Shown: positions 10,945 through 22,420, numbered from the stretch's first letter. The stretch is 64,000 nucleotides of DNA from Ashinkailepas kermadecensis (GCA_034440615.1 JAOTOM010003155.1:1-64000), one strand, 5' to 3'. Notes: generated by a model from the letters alone, not told the origin. Numbers and translations are program-made.

Positions 10945-12285
10945 TGGTGATTATGGTGTCGGGCAGCGGCTTAGTGATTATGGTGTTGGGCAGCGGCTTA
11001 GTGATGATGGTGTTGGGCAGCGGCTTGGTGATGATGGTGTCGGGCAGCGGCTTGGTGATGATGGTGTCGGGCAGCGGCTAAGTGATGATTGTGTTGGTCA
11101 GCGGCTTGGTGATCATGGTGATGGGCAGCGGCTTGGTGATGGTGTTGGTCAGCGGCTTGGTGATGATGGTGTTGGTCAGCGGCTTGGTGATGATGGTGTT
11201 GGGCAGCGGCTTGGTGATGATGGTGTTGGGCAGCGGCTTGGTGATGGTGTTGGTCAGCGGCTTGGTGATGATGGTGTTGGGCAGCGGCTTGGTGATGATG
11301 GTGTTGGTCAGCGGCTTGGTGATGATGGTGTTGGTCAGCGGGATCATGGTGTTGGTGGGCGGTGATGATGGTGTTGGTCAGCGGCTTGGTGATGATGGTG
11401 TTGGTGCGGCTTGGTGATGATGGTGTTGGGCGCGCGGTGATTGGTGTCGGGCAGCGACTTGGTGATCATGGTGTTGGGCAGCGGTGGTGATGATGGTGTC
11501 GGGCAGCGGGGTGATTGGTGTGGTGGGTGGATTGGTGTCGGGCAGCGGCTTGGTGATGATGGTGTTGGGCAGCGGCTTGGTGATCATGGTGTTGGGCAGA
11601 GGCTTAGTGATGATGGTGTTGGCCAGCGGCTTGGTGATGATGGTGTTGGTCAGCGGCTTGGTGATCATGGTGTCGGGCAGCGACTTGGTGATCATGGTGT
11701 TGTGCAGCGGCTTGGTGATCATGGTGTTGGGCAGCGGCTTGGTGATCATGGTGTCGGGCAGCGACTTGGTGATCATGGTGTTGTGCAGCGGCTTGGTGAT
11801 CATGGTGTTGGGCAGCGGCTTGGTGATGATGGTGTTGGTCAGCGGCTTGGTGATGATGGTGTTGGTCAGCGGCTTGGTGATCATGGTGTTGGGCAGCGGC
11901 TTGGTGATGATGGTGTCGGGCAGCGGCTTGGTGATCATGGTGTTGGGCAGCGGCTTGGTGATGATGGTGTTGGTCAGCGGCTTGGTGATCATGGTGTTGG
12001 TCAGCGGCTTGGTGATCATGGTGTCGGGCAGCGGCTTGGTGATCATGGTGTTGGGCAGCGGCTTGGTGATCATGGTGTTGGTCAGCGGCTTGGTGATCAT
12101 GGTGTTGGTCAGCGGCTTGGTGATCATGGTGTCGGGCAGCGGCTTGGTGATGATGGTGTTGGGCAGCGGCTTGGTGATGATGGTGTTGGTCAGCGGCTTG
12201 GTGATGATGGTGTTGGTCAGCGGCTTGGTGATCATGGTGTTGGGCAGCGGCTTGGTGATCATGGTGTTGGGCAGCGGCTTGTCGC
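10945..12285. repeat. 27-bp minisatellite, about 48 copies
   Basis: The unit is CAGCGGCTTGGTGAT(G/C)ATGG plus TGT(T/C)GG(G/T). All copies mix a few diallelic positions. Because 27 is a multiple of three, several long frames are open on both strands (for example 11604-12674 minus and 11484-12437 plus). Around 11340-11540 the period is broken by many short deletions. No coding signature is seen. Confidence 0.97.
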
Positions 12286-12502
12286 CGTTGCGTGTTCGGT
12301 GGAATTATGTGCATACCGAACTGAGGTCGCCGGCGAACCGGCCGGCCCGATCGCACAAACAGTCGCATCCGACACTGGCTACAAAACTTGATCAGCCGTG
12401 TCGCAGTGGAGCCGACCAGCATCCTCGAAACTGGTGAGCATGCATCCATATTCAGCACGGCCGTCGGTCGGCAGAGCGTGATTGGGGTCGGGACAACAGG
12501 AC

Positions 12503-12575
12503 CCGGTAACAGCCCGGTAACAGCCCGGTAACAGCCCGGTAACAGCCCGGTAACAGCCCGGTAACAGCCCGGCAA
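12503..12575. repeat. 11-bp repeat CCCGGTAACAG, seven copies
   Basis: Seven tandem copies of CCCGGTAACAG (the last is GGCAACAG). A flanking phrase (GAGCGTGATTGGGGTCGGGA) appears on both sides, at 12475 and 12599, so the block sits inside a larger duplication. Confidence 0.97.
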
Positions 12576-12619
12576 CAGCAGCCACCGTCGGTTAGCCGAG
12601 CGTGATTGGGGTCGGGATA

Positions 12620-13440
12620 ACATGGCTCGGTAACAGAAGCCACCGTGGTCGTTCTTTGTTTCCAGCCGAGCCATTCTGTTTGCAGGCAGGGCCGTCGAGA
12701 CCCATCTCCAGGCTGGTAGGAGTCGTGCACACGCGGAACATCACAGGGTAGCAACACACCCATCCACAAGCGTAGCACATCTACGAACGTCTGATAGTGA
12801 TGTAAAAGTCGGATTATGTTTACAGAGACTGCGCTGGACGCTGACAATGAGAGTACATGAGGTAGACACCGGCACAGTATTCTCTCAACTCTAACAAGTG
12901 GTGAGTTTGCGCTGCGCAAAAGTGCCAGGTTATCTGCTTCCCCACGGTGCAGCTAAAAAGCCGGCTAGTTCGACCCGGCCAGAGCAGCTGTCAACACCAC
13001 CACTCAGACTGACGCCCCACCCACCTTCATCCATTCACCTTTTTTAGCCGGTGACCCAGGAGCGACCCACACACTGATCTCTGACCCGCTGCGGTCAGGT
13101 GTCCGCTTTTTATGCCAATGTTTACATAATGTCTGTTGGCATGACGGTTGATGTTCACGCGCCGCGGAGGCTACCGCTAACGGACGGGATGACTCATTTA
13201 CAAGATGTACACCCAGATAATTCTTAGCTGGATGGGAGTGGAATAAATATGATCGTTGAGTAAAAGTTGACCGCTTTAGTAAGGTTTGAGCACCGGCCTA
13301 TAGCTGATAGGACAGCCAATTCCCTTGATAGTCGGGCAATTGGCATCGAAAAGGAAACAGATGCTAGAATCAGCTACAGCTAGAAGAGGAGGGAAGGAAT
13401 GGGTTCCGGGATCTTCTCTGCTTTTACGCGCTGTCAGCAA
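12620..13440. other. Spacer without a recognised feature
   Basis: Unique sequence of mixed composition; no exon, RNA gene or transposon end is recognisable on either strand. Confidence 0.5.
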
Positions 13441-13446
13441 AAGTTG

Positions 13447-13695
13447 CGATCAACCATACTCGTGACGACACGAGGTGATGATGGATCGACTATACTCGTG
13501 ACGACACGAGATGATGATGGATCGACCATACAGGTGATGACACGAGATGATGATGAATCGACCATACTCGTGACGACACGAGGTGATGATGGATCGACCA
13601 TACTCGTGACGACACGAGGTGATGACGGATCGACCATACTCGTGACGACACGAGGTGATGACGGATCGACCATACTCGTTACGACACGAGGTGAT
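13447..13695. repeat. 36-bp minisatellite, seven copies
   Basis: The unit contains GATCGACCATACTCGTGACG and ACACGAGGTGATGA and repeats every 36 bp. The embedded CTCGTGACGACACGAG is a near-palindrome, so each unit can form a short hairpin. The 12-residue peptide period in both strands is a consequence of the length. Confidence 0.95.
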
Positions 13696-14044
13696 AACGC
13701 ACAAAACTCACGCTGTCACATGTGCTGGACTATAGGTACCCATATCGCGCTCGAGCCGTGCTCCAGACTTCGGGACACATGCTCTATTTCTAGACTTTCC
13801 GCTGAACAAATATCGGATTTAATCGTATGGCATCCATATTCTTTCAAGACGTGACGAGCTTCTGAACTAAGTTAAGCATATGAATTACCCGTGTGCTTAA
13901 CTGTGCCTCTGAGGACGTCACGGGGAATTCCATAAAACTGCCACCCACGCTGTCCCAAATGTATCACATTGTTGCTGGTACGCGTCGTGCCCGTGTGCGG
14001 ACCCTTAGCCTAGTATGGTTTCTGGTTCTGTCGCTCCTGTCTCT

Positions 14045-14208
14045 GGTTGGTTGGTTATTGGTTTTACGACACGTCGACCGTTGAGTCATATAGCGTCGCC
14101 AATCTCTCACGCCGATTGGTCGCGGGCGAAGAGTAGCGACAGGTGAGATTCGAACCCACAATCTTTCGATTGCGAGACGAGCATCTTACCCCTAGACCAC
14201 TCGTCCCC
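14045..14208 (-). mobile_element. tRNA-derived SINE, copy 1
   Basis: On the minus strand the head GGGGACGAGTGGTCTAGGGG carries a tRNA-type box A (TGGTCTAGGGG), and GGTTCGAATCT is box B. The body includes GACCAATCGGCGTGAGAGAT, and the 3' end is CGTAAAACCAATAACCAACC. The sequence TTAGCCTAG occurs just outside the head (14209-14217) and at 14005-14013, about 30 bp beyond the tail, which may be the target duplication if the tail is longer here. The internal promoter boxes would recruit RNA polymerase III; mobility would depend on a partner LINE. Confidence 0.85.
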
Positions 14209-14299
14209 TTAGCCTAGCATGCAGCGAGTGTATGGCTCCAGTAGTCATTCCTGCGTTGCAGAGCTGGCTCCAGTGTCCGCCTAATTAGGTGTCGTTCTC

Positions 14300-15100
14300 C
14301 GGCGTGTCGACTCAAACACGGCCGTCACGACTGGCCAGACCGTTCTGGCGACCCTCTGTCACTTCGTTTGCCAGTCAGATGTTTACAGAGGCGCCGGCCA
14401 CCGGTCTCAATCCAATTGCATGACCGGCTGTGCACACAGGCCCAGTGCGGTGCCGTGCGAAGTCGGTAGGACGGCGAGGCCGGAGAGCTGGCCTGATGTC
14501 CGGCCACTCGGCCACCAGCCCAGTCACGACGGCAAATAGAGGACAGAGCCGGCGCACGGCTCCGCTCACCTCTCCATCGCACCGCCACACAGCCGGGCGC
14601 GCTCAAGTCGGCGCTCACGTTGGCGCTCACACTCACGCCCGCGTCCGTTCAGCAGGTGTGTGTGTGCCGCACCGAGGGCACGCACCCTGCCGGCCGGGCA
14701 CGCACCCTGCCGGCGAGCCGACCGTCGTCGAGTCGAGTCGAGTCGAGTCGAGTCGGCCCCGGGTGCCGCGCTCGTTCCTGGCCGGTTCGACATCGGAATG
14801 CTCACCGGACCATCAGAGCGGTGCATTCTCTTCATCGCGGCGTGGCTGGCAATTTGCCTAATTAGGACGCTGAGCGGCGGGCACGCATGGCCGGCCCACG
14901 TGCGCGGCGGCTCGCTGGTGCCTGGCTCGACGGATGGCGGCGAAGCGAACCGGCACTTGCTGCGCTCCCCGATCATCATACCCGGGAGCCGGTGTGCCCT
15001 GCGCTCCCCGAGCACCATACCCGGGAGCCGGTGTACTCTGCGCTCCCCGAGCAGGATACTCTGTACTCTGGAGCCGGCCCATGACGCGCTTCACGAGCAA
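14300..15100. other. GC-rich spacer with short repeats
   Basis: CG-dense sequence with small arrays: (GAGTC)n at 14727-14755 and a ~38-bp unit at about 14965-15060 (CATACCCGGGAGCCGGTGT). No exon is supported. Confidence 0.5.
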
Positions 15101-15154
15101 ACGGAGTAAGAAGGATGCTCGGGAGCCGGCGCGAGAGTTTGCCGCTTGCCGTAC

Positions 15155-15610
15155 AGGGATGACTGCCGCTTTCAGACTGAGCTGTGTAGGGATGGCTGCC
15201 GCTCTCGGACTGGGCTGTGTAGGGATGGCTGCCGCTCTCGGACTGGGCTGTGTAGGGATGGCTGCCGCTCTCAGACTTGGCTGTGTGGGGATGGCTGCCG
15301 CTCTCAGACTGGGCTGTGTAGAGATGGCTGCCGCTCTCAGACTTGGCTGTGTAGGGATGGCTGCCGCTCTCAGACTGGGCTGCGTAGGGATGGCTGCCGC
15401 TCTCAGACTGGGCTGTGTAGGGATGGCTGCCGCTCTCAGACTTGGCTGCGTAGGGATGGCTGCCGCTCTCGGACTGGGTTGTGTAGGGATGACTGCCGCT
15501 ATCAGACTTGCCGCTTTCAGACTGAGCTATGTAGGGATGACTGCCGCTCTCAGACTGGACTGTGTATGGATGGCTGCCGCTCTCAGGCTGGGCTATGTAG
15601 GGATGGCCCG
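15155..15610. repeat. 33-bp minisatellite, about 14 copies
   Basis: The unit is GGATGGCTGCCGCTCTCAGA followed by CTGGGCTGTGTAG. Being 33 bp it keeps two plus frames open (15146-15730 and 14934-15683) with an 11-residue period. It lies in TfAP-2 intron 2. Confidence 0.95.
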
Positions 15611-15849
15611 TCGCCCTCAGACTGGTCTGTGCAAGTACTCATGGTGTTGTTACTGCCACACAGTCACATCCCACTTGCAGTGAAGCTCTGCCTCGCCCTA
15701 TGGATGCTGGAGGAGAGGACACCGGCCTGAGAGCACGATGGACGTCGCCCTCATTGTGGGCAGCAGGTAATGGGCACGACTGCTGCCACCAGTACACTGG
15801 CAAACATCACCCCGTCTACAGTTCACTGGCGACATCCCAGCACCAGCAG

Positions 15850-16130
15850 TCACTACAGCGACAGGGATCCCCAGTGCGGCACTGCAGCGGTAGGGATCCC
15901 CAGTCTGGCACTGTAGCGGCAGGCATCCCCTAGTTCGACACTACAGCGGCAGGGATACCCAGTGCGGCACTGCAGCGGTAGGGATCCCCAGTCTGGCACT
16001 GTAGCGGCAGCGGCAGGGATACCCCAGTACAACATCACAGCGACGGGGATCCCCAGTACGACACCACAGCGACAGGAATCCCCCAGTACGACGCTACAGG
16101 GACAGGGATCCTGTAGTAGATGCGACACTA
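15850..16130. repeat. Degenerate ~30-37-bp minisatellite abutting TfAP-2 exon 2
   Basis: Units share AGCGGCAGGGATCCCCAGT and GCACTGTAGCGG with length variation. The array ends about 30 bp from the donor of exon 2 and so occupies the start of intron 2. Confidence 0.85.
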
Positions 16131-16165
16131 CAGCGGCATGACTCCGTGGTGGATGCAACACTCAC

Positions 16166-16441
16166 GCTGACTGAGATGGCGTCCGACTCTGCCCGTCTGC
16201 CCAGGGCGGCCGGGTAGCTCTGGTGCTGCAGGCTGTTGCCCAGCTGGTAGGCCACCTCGCTGGGGTTGACGTGGTGCAGCGGAAACTGCTCGTTGGTGGC
16301 CGGGTTGTAGGGCGGTGGGAAGTAGGGCGGCTGGAAGTCGCCCGAGGGCGTGTGGGTCAGCCGGCCAGAGGCGCTGAAGGTCGGCGAACCGCCCAGTGAT
16401 GTGATCGGGCCCATGCCCGACGGGTGGCTGCCCACGCGCTC
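16166..16441 (-). CDS. TfAP-2: TfAP-2 exon 2 (activation domain)
   Basis: A 276-nt exon (92 codons, phase 0 at both ends). The acceptor is CTCTCTGTCGACAG before GAGCGCG; the donor is GTCAGC followed by GTGAGT (16160-16165). Exon residues 35-45 are DFQPPYFPPPY, the hallmark proline- and aromatic-rich activation motif of AP-2 factors, preceded by LTHTPSG as in the vertebrate LSHTPNA context. In vertebrates this segment is the target of WW-domain proteins (WWOX binds PPPY) and KCTD repressors; that partner knowledge is from the family, not from this sequence. After the motif come HVNPSEVAYQLGN and ALGRRAESDAISVS, which I do not match in detail. It joins exon 3 in phase. The acceptor and first ~48 bases are copied twice just upstream. 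Confidence 0.93.
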
Positions 16442-16770
16442 CTGTCGACAGAGAGGCAGAGTTAGGTGAGGTCAGGTCAGATCAGGTCAGGTCGCCAGAT
16501 AGCCAGTGATGTGATCGGGTCCATACCCGACGGGTGGCTGCCCACGCGCTCCTGTCGACAGATAAGCAGAGTTAGGTGATGTCAGGTCAGGTCAGGTTAG
16601 GCAGGATCAGGTCAGGTCAGGTAGTCAGACGGCCAGTGATGTGATCGGGCTCATACCCGACGGGTGGCTGCCCACGCGCTTCTGTCGACGGAGAGGTAGG
16701 GTTAGGTGAGACCAGGTCAGGTCGGATCAGGTCAGATCAGGTCAGATCGTCAGACGACCAGTGCAGCTGA
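16393..16770 (-). repeat. Duplicated TfAP-2 exon 2 acceptor junction (two extra copies) with GGTCA pentamers
   Basis: The 5' end of exon 2 with its acceptor recurs at 16503-16566 and 16633-16695; the common mark CCAGTGATGTGATCGGG starts at 16393, 16503 and 16633 (periods 110 and 130 bp). Both extra copies keep AG at the acceptor and the upstream TGTCGAC. The intronic parts between them are runs of the pentamer GGTCA. The extra copies stop after about 50 exon-like bases and carry no full exon. Confidence 0.9.
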
Positions 16771-16799
16771 GGAGGCATCATGGGCGCGCCGCTGACTGA

Positions 16800-17600
16800 T
16801 TTGACCTGAGAGCACCTACCTAGCACCTGGCACACCTTCGTGGGCTAGCCGGTAAAAAAATGAAGCTTGGAGGGAAAACAATTTCAATCGTCATGTGTGT
16901 CAGTCAATCAGAAACCTCAACTAATGATGCAAACAAAAATATCAGTTACTTGAGTGAGACTGCTAAATGTTTGAGTCACATTTCTGTTTTTTTTATCTGC
17001 AGATCTCCGTGGCTGAAATTACAAATTTCAGGACATGAAACTTGTACGACAAACCACAAGCTATCGCATCTCACGTGACGGCCACCGTCCAACCACCACC
17101 TCTCTGTCGTAATTCCAACACATTCATCTTGATTCTAAATGGGTCTGTGGCCATCTGAGCTCGTCTCCATATACGGCGCTAAGCTTCGCTTTGCGGGATG
17201 ATTCGTGACCGGATTGAACGAATGTTTCTTTTTGCATGGAATCTCAGTAGTACCGATTTCCGCAGAAGAGGGAATACATGACAAACAATCAGATCTGCAT
17301 CAGTAACCACAACACAGCACACCACAGGTGGGCTAATCGGACGCGAAGAAACACCGATGCAGCAGCATAGAGCGGCGCGTGACAACCTCAGCCGGTCTCT
17401 GGTCAGTATTGTGGCAGTGCTCCTGCAACAATGACACGCATACGTGTGAAAGCCATCAAAGAAGCCGATGATTAATTGCTGGAAACCATCGTCCGAAGCC
17501 GAGGTGCAATGGCGCACACGGGCACCACAGTCTATCAGAATGTCAAGTGATCCTTTGTCGTGCTGACAGGCTGCGTTGGCTCATACTTTACCACGCCATA
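16800..17600. other. TfAP-2 intron 1, unique sequence
   Basis: No recognisable exon. The longest minus frame (17179-17517) shows no domain. The segment lies between exon 1 and exon 2 of TfAP-2. Confidence 0.5.
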
Positions 17601-17605
17601 CACCA

Positions 17606-18870
17606 ATGGCCTGCGGGTCAGCACCCACACACCTCTGAGGTGGCCTGCGGGTCAGCACCCACACACCTCTGAGGTGGTCAGCGGGTCAGCACCCACACAC
17701 CTCTGAGGTGGTCAGCGGGTCAGCACCCACACACCTCTGAGGTGGTCAGCGGGTCAGCACCCACACACCTCTGAGGTGGCCTGCGGGTCAGCACCCACAC
17801 ACCTCTGAGGTGGTCAGCGGGTCAGCACCCACACACCTCTGAGGTGGTCAGCGGGTCAGCACCCACACACCTCTGAGGTGGTCAGCGGGTCAGCACCCAC
17901 ACACCTCTGAGGTGGTCAGCGGGTCAGCACCCACACACCTCTGAGGTGGCCTGCGGGTCAGCACCCACACACCTCTGAGGTGGTCAGCGGGTCAGCACCC
18001 ACACACCTCTGAGGTGGTCAGCGGGTCAGCACCCACACACCTCTGAGGTGGCCTGCGGGTCAGCACCCACACACCTCTGAGGTGGTCAGCGGGTCAGCAC
18101 CCACACACCTCTGAGGTGGCCTGCGGGTCAGCACCCACACACCTCTGAGGTGGTCAGCGGGTCAGCACCCACACACCTCTGAGGTGGACTGCGGGTCAGC
18201 ACCCACACACCTCTGAGGTGGTCAGCGGGTCAGCACCCACACACCTCTGAGGTGGTCAGCGGGTCAGCACCCACACACCTCTGAGGTGGTCAGAGGGTCA
18301 GCACCCACACACCTCTGAGGTGGTCAGCGGGTCAGCACCCACACACCTCTGAGGTGGCCTGCGGGTCAGCACCCACACACCTCTGAGGTGGTCAGCGGGT
18401 CAGCACCCACACACCTCTGAGGTGGTCAGCGGGTCAGCACCCACACACCTCTGAGGTGGCCTGCGGGTCAGCACCCACACACCTCTGAGGTGGCCTGCGG
18501 GTCAGCACCCACACACCTCTGAGGTGGTCAGCGGGTCAGCACCCACACACCTCTGAGGTGGTCAGCGGGTCAGCACCCACACACCTCTGAGGTGGTCAGC
18601 GGGTCAGCACCCACACACCTCTGAGGTGGTCAGCGGGTCAGCACCAACACACCTCTGAGGTGGTCAGCGGGTCAGCACCCACACACCTCTGAGGTGGTCA
18701 GCGGGTCAGCACCCACACACCTCTGAGGTGGTCAGCGGGTCAGCACCCACACACCTCTGAGGTGGTCAGCGGGTCAGCACCCACACACCTCTGAGGTGGT
18801 CAGCGGGTCAGCACCCACACACCTCTGAGGTGGTCAGCGGGTCAGCACCCACACACCTCTGCTGACGCAG
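17606..18870. repeat. 34-bp minisatellite, about 37 copies, two interspersed unit types
   Basis: The unit is GGGTCAGCACCCACACACCT then CTGAGGTGG plus either CCTGC or TCAGC. Two unit types (GGCCTGCGGG and GGTCAGCGGG) are interspersed in the first 27 units; the last ten are all of the second type. One unit has GGACTGC and one has TCAGAG. The period is not a multiple of three and no long frame exists. Confidence 0.98.
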
Positions 18871-19264
18871 CTTCTGAGGTAACCATCGGGTCAGCACCCA
18901 CGCACCTCTGCTGACGGAGGGAAAACATGGAAATCTGTCTGCCCCTAATCAGGTGGTACACAGCAGGCACCGTACAGTACTGCCGAAACATGGTGCAGCA
19001 TGTGTGCTTTCAGTTTTGATTCTGTCCTCCGGAAAAGGAAAACGGAAGAGCCAAATGTATGGTTCATGATCTATAGCTAGGATCTACAGCTACAGTCATG
19101 GAACGCCAGCCAGCTGGTCCAGTCTTGGACTCGTGGTGAAATTTGCTTTCGATCGTTGACTCAGTACACCAATACCCAGTACCAATGTCAGTATGTGACA
19201 GTAGTTAGTTATTAGGGTTTTTGGGCGCATCAACTGCATTGGTTATACAGCGCCCAAACGAAAG

Positions 19265-20165
19265 TATGTGACAGTATGTGGCTGTTGTGGCAGCATACGG
19301 CAGGATATCGCAGTATGCGGCAGTATGTGGCAGTATGTAGCGGTGTGTGGCAGCATCTGGCTGTGGTGGCAGTAGGTGCAGTTTATGGCAGTATATGGCA
19401 GTATATGGCTGTGGTGGCAGTATGTGGCGGTATGTGCAGTTTGTGGCAGCATATGGCAGTATATGGCTGTGGTGGCAGTATGTGGTAGTATGTGGCAGTA
19501 TATGGCAGTATGTGGCAGTGTATGGCAGTATATGTCTATGGTGACAGTATGTGGCGGTATGTGCAGTCTGTGGCAGCATATGGCAGTATATGGCTGTGGT
19601 GGCAGTACGTGGCGGTATGTGCAGTTTGTGGCAGCATATGGCAGTATATGGCTGTGGTGGCAGTACGTGGCGGTATGTGCAGTTTGTGGCAGCATATGGC
19701 AGTATATGGCTGTGGTGGCAGTATGTGGCGGTATGTGCAGTTTGTGGCAGCATATGGCAGTATATGGCTGTGGTGGCAGTATGTGGTAGTATGTGGCAGT
19801 ATATGGCAGTATGTGGCAGCATATGGCAGTATATGGCTGTGGTGGCAGTATGTGGCAGTATATGGCAGTATGTGGCAGCATATGGCAGTATATGGCTGTG
19901 GTGGCAGTATGTGGCGGTATGTGCCGTCTGTGGCAGTATATGGCAGTATATGGCTGTGGTGACAGTACGTGGCGGTGTGCGACTGTGGTGGCATATGGCA
20001 GTATATGGGTGTGGTGGCAGTACGTGGCGGTATGTGCAGTTTGTGGCAGCATATGGCAGTATATGGGTGTGGTGGCAGTACGTGGCGGTATGTGCCGTCT
20101 GTGGCAGTATATGGCAGTATATGGCTGTGGTGGCAGTACGTGGCGGTGTGCGACTGTGGTGGCAT
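19265..20165. repeat. Minisatellite of TATGGCAGTA type with 58-bp higher-order period
   Basis: A 9-11-bp base unit (TATGGCAGTA, TGTGGCAGTA) is arranged into a 58-bp superunit marked by GTGCAGTTTGTGGCAGCATA at about 19435, 19561, 19619, 19677 and 19735. Open frames on both strands are repeat by-products. The array ends 27 bp before a DNA transposon. Confidence 0.95.
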
Positions 20166-20192
20166 TTAACAGAGTAGCGAGGTAGCGCCTTA

Positions 20193-21352
20193 AGCCCGCT
20201 TTACACGTTCACCAAAAACGATCGGAACGCGAATGGAGCGTCGGCGGTGGTGGAGCCGGGCGTTCAAAATCCGTCCTCTGATTGCCCGACGCCTGCACGA
20301 CCTGTTTGTCCGAGGAAGGGCAATGAGCGGTGTGAAGCGGTAAATTCGACGGATCTAAAAGACGACGGGAAGACGCTCCGTTCCTGTTTGAAAAGTTGGA
20401 TTCCCGTCGACGTTTCGATCGGACCGTGAGTCGAGTGTGGAGCATAAGTTACCGGTTGCAAGCTAAATGTTGAAGGAAGGTGTTTCTTTCGCTCGCTGGA
20501 GACGGCAAAGTGATTAATCGTCAAAATGAATCAATGGGCTTAAATAATGTAAGCAAGCCTACGTAGGTATGTGGATATTTCGCCAGGTCTTAGCTTGACA
20601 TAGCAGGAAATAAGGGAAATCAACGGACTGAACGGTAGGTACCTAAACCGGTCCCTACCTAAACATATAAGTACCTCGTTGTAGAAGGGCGTAGGCTAGG
20701 GTAGGTTCCTTTTCGACTGCAAAGGCCCATACCAGTCAACATTTCAATGTTGTACTTCTTAGTATTGGTATTATTGGCAAGCATGCATTATATTAGTTCG
20801 CACTGAGCACATGGTTCAGGCTTAAAGCTTCCCCTGCATGATGCCCAAAGTAATGAACATATTTCAGGGAAGTAAACAACGCATAATGCTGCGCCCAATT
20901 TATCAAATATAATTAACCTTAACCAAGCGGTTCCGACTTGAGACATATTGCCTAGAACCTCAGCAAAGGCATGCGGAAACATTAGTACCTTAAATTTGGG
21001 TTCGGAACTTCAGATGCGTGTACTATTGATGATTTACAATGAAAAAAGCTCATGTTCAGTTTCACTCACGCCCATGACACTGAATCACGCCCATCTTCAT
21101 TACCATGGACATACTACAGGCAATAATAATGCATGAGAATACCATTCTGCCACGCTCACATGTGGAGATTTCACACTCCACCCTTCACGATTCACCGAAA
21201 ATAGCGGTTACACCTCAGTTCCGCTTCGTTGCTTCCAGATTTATAGCGATGCTAGTATGTGTTGGCATGCTTTAGCTTTCAGCGGCCCCGCTGCTATGAC
21301 GCTCAGTTTAGGCTCCGATCGCCACCAATGAAGCGTGACTGTGAAGCGGGCT
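20193..21352. mobile_element. Harbinger-like non-autonomous DNA transposon
   Basis: The left end AGCCCGCTTTACACGTTCAC and the inverted right end AGCCCGCTTCACAGTCAC are terminal inverted repeats, and similarity continues inward with CGATCGGA and GAGCGTC at corresponding distances (about 50 bp in all). The element is flanked on both sides by TTA (20190-20192 and 21353-21355), the target-site duplication typical of PIF/Harbinger elements. Length is 1,160 bp. No transposase frame is seen inside: the longest minus frames are under 90 codons with no recognised motif. It sits in TfAP-2 intron 1. The superfamily is inferred from TSD length and TIR style only. Confidence 0.7.
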
Positions 21353-21359
21353 TTAGAGT

Positions 21360-21770
21360 AGTGCAGCGATCGTAGCTCTACGCCAGACACAGGGCATGGA
21401 ACTACTCTGAAGATGTCGCTACTGAGCTGCCGCGGTGTGTTGACAACATGGCCATACAACGTCAGGCACTACATTACTTGCCCCGTTGAACTCTCACGTT
21501 CCGTGAACTGTGTTCGGTCGGGGCTGCGACAAGCCCAGCTTTAAAAAAAAACTCCGATCCGAAAGTCATCAATGCAAATCACCGGCCAAGGTCTATGCAT
21601 GAAACATCTGGCAGGTGAGCGTGTTGCTGACACCTGTCGTACTGCCCGAACCGCTCCGACTTGACCGTGTGTGGGGTGCAGCAGCAGGCCGTGGTGACCA
21701 GACCAGACGGCCGCAGGTCGCTGTTTACAGTGGCGCGTGTCGGGCCCGCCTGGGGCGCGGCCAACCGTCG
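21360..21770. other. Spacer in TfAP-2 intron 1
   Basis: Unique sequence between the DNA transposon and a GC-rich array; nothing recognised. Confidence 0.45.
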
Positions 21771-21774
21771 GCGG

Positions 21775-22420
21775 CCGGCGCAACCTGGCCGGTGGCTGAG
21801 GGTCCGTCCTGCCACAGCCCCAGCTGCCCAGCGCAACCTGGCCGGTGGCTCGAGGGTCCGTCCTGCCACAGCCCCAGCTGCCCAGCGCAACCTGGCCGGT
21901 GGCTCGGGGTCCGTCCGGCCACAGCCCCAGCTGCCCTGCGGGTCCTGGCCGGTGGCTCGGGTCCGTCCGGACACAGCCCCAGCTGCCCTGCGCAACCTGG
22001 CCGGTGGCTGAGGGCCCGTCCAGCTAGGTCCCCAGCTGCTCAGTACAGCTGCGTCAGAGCGATCGTGGACCCGGCACCGGGCACCTCCGATACGGATCAC
22101 TACGACCGCCACGCCGGAGTAAAAATGTGCAAAATGCATGAGCCGGCTGCGTCGGGTGTGTCGGTTCCGGTCGGCCCCGGGCCGGTGCAAGGTCCTGCCT
22201 CGCGCAGCGTCCTAGCACGTCCTCCATGTTCCGGTCGGCCCCGGGCCGGTGCAAGGTCCTGCCTCGCGCAGCGTCCTAGCACGTCCTCCATGTTCCGGTC
22301 GGCCCCGGGCCGGTGCAAGGTCCTGCCTCGCGCAGCGTCCTAGCACGTCCTCCATGTTCCGGTCGGCCCCGGGCCGGTGCAAGGCCCTTCCTCGCGCAGC
22401 GTCCTAGCAACAAGTCCTCC
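21775..22420. repeat. Two GC-rich minisatellites (about 55 bp and 63 bp)
   Basis: At 21775-22030, four to five copies of a unit carry GCAACCTGGCCGGTGGCTC and CACAGCCCCAGCTGCC. At 22165-22420, four copies of a 63-bp unit carry GGCCCCGGGCCGGTGCAAGG and CGCGCAGCGTCCTAGCA. Apparent long frames at 21579-22343 on both strands are products of these arrays. Confidence 0.9.

Noticed and set aside
11484..12674. Frames of 290-356 codons on both strands
   Set aside because: By-products of a 27-bp repeat whose length is a multiple of three.
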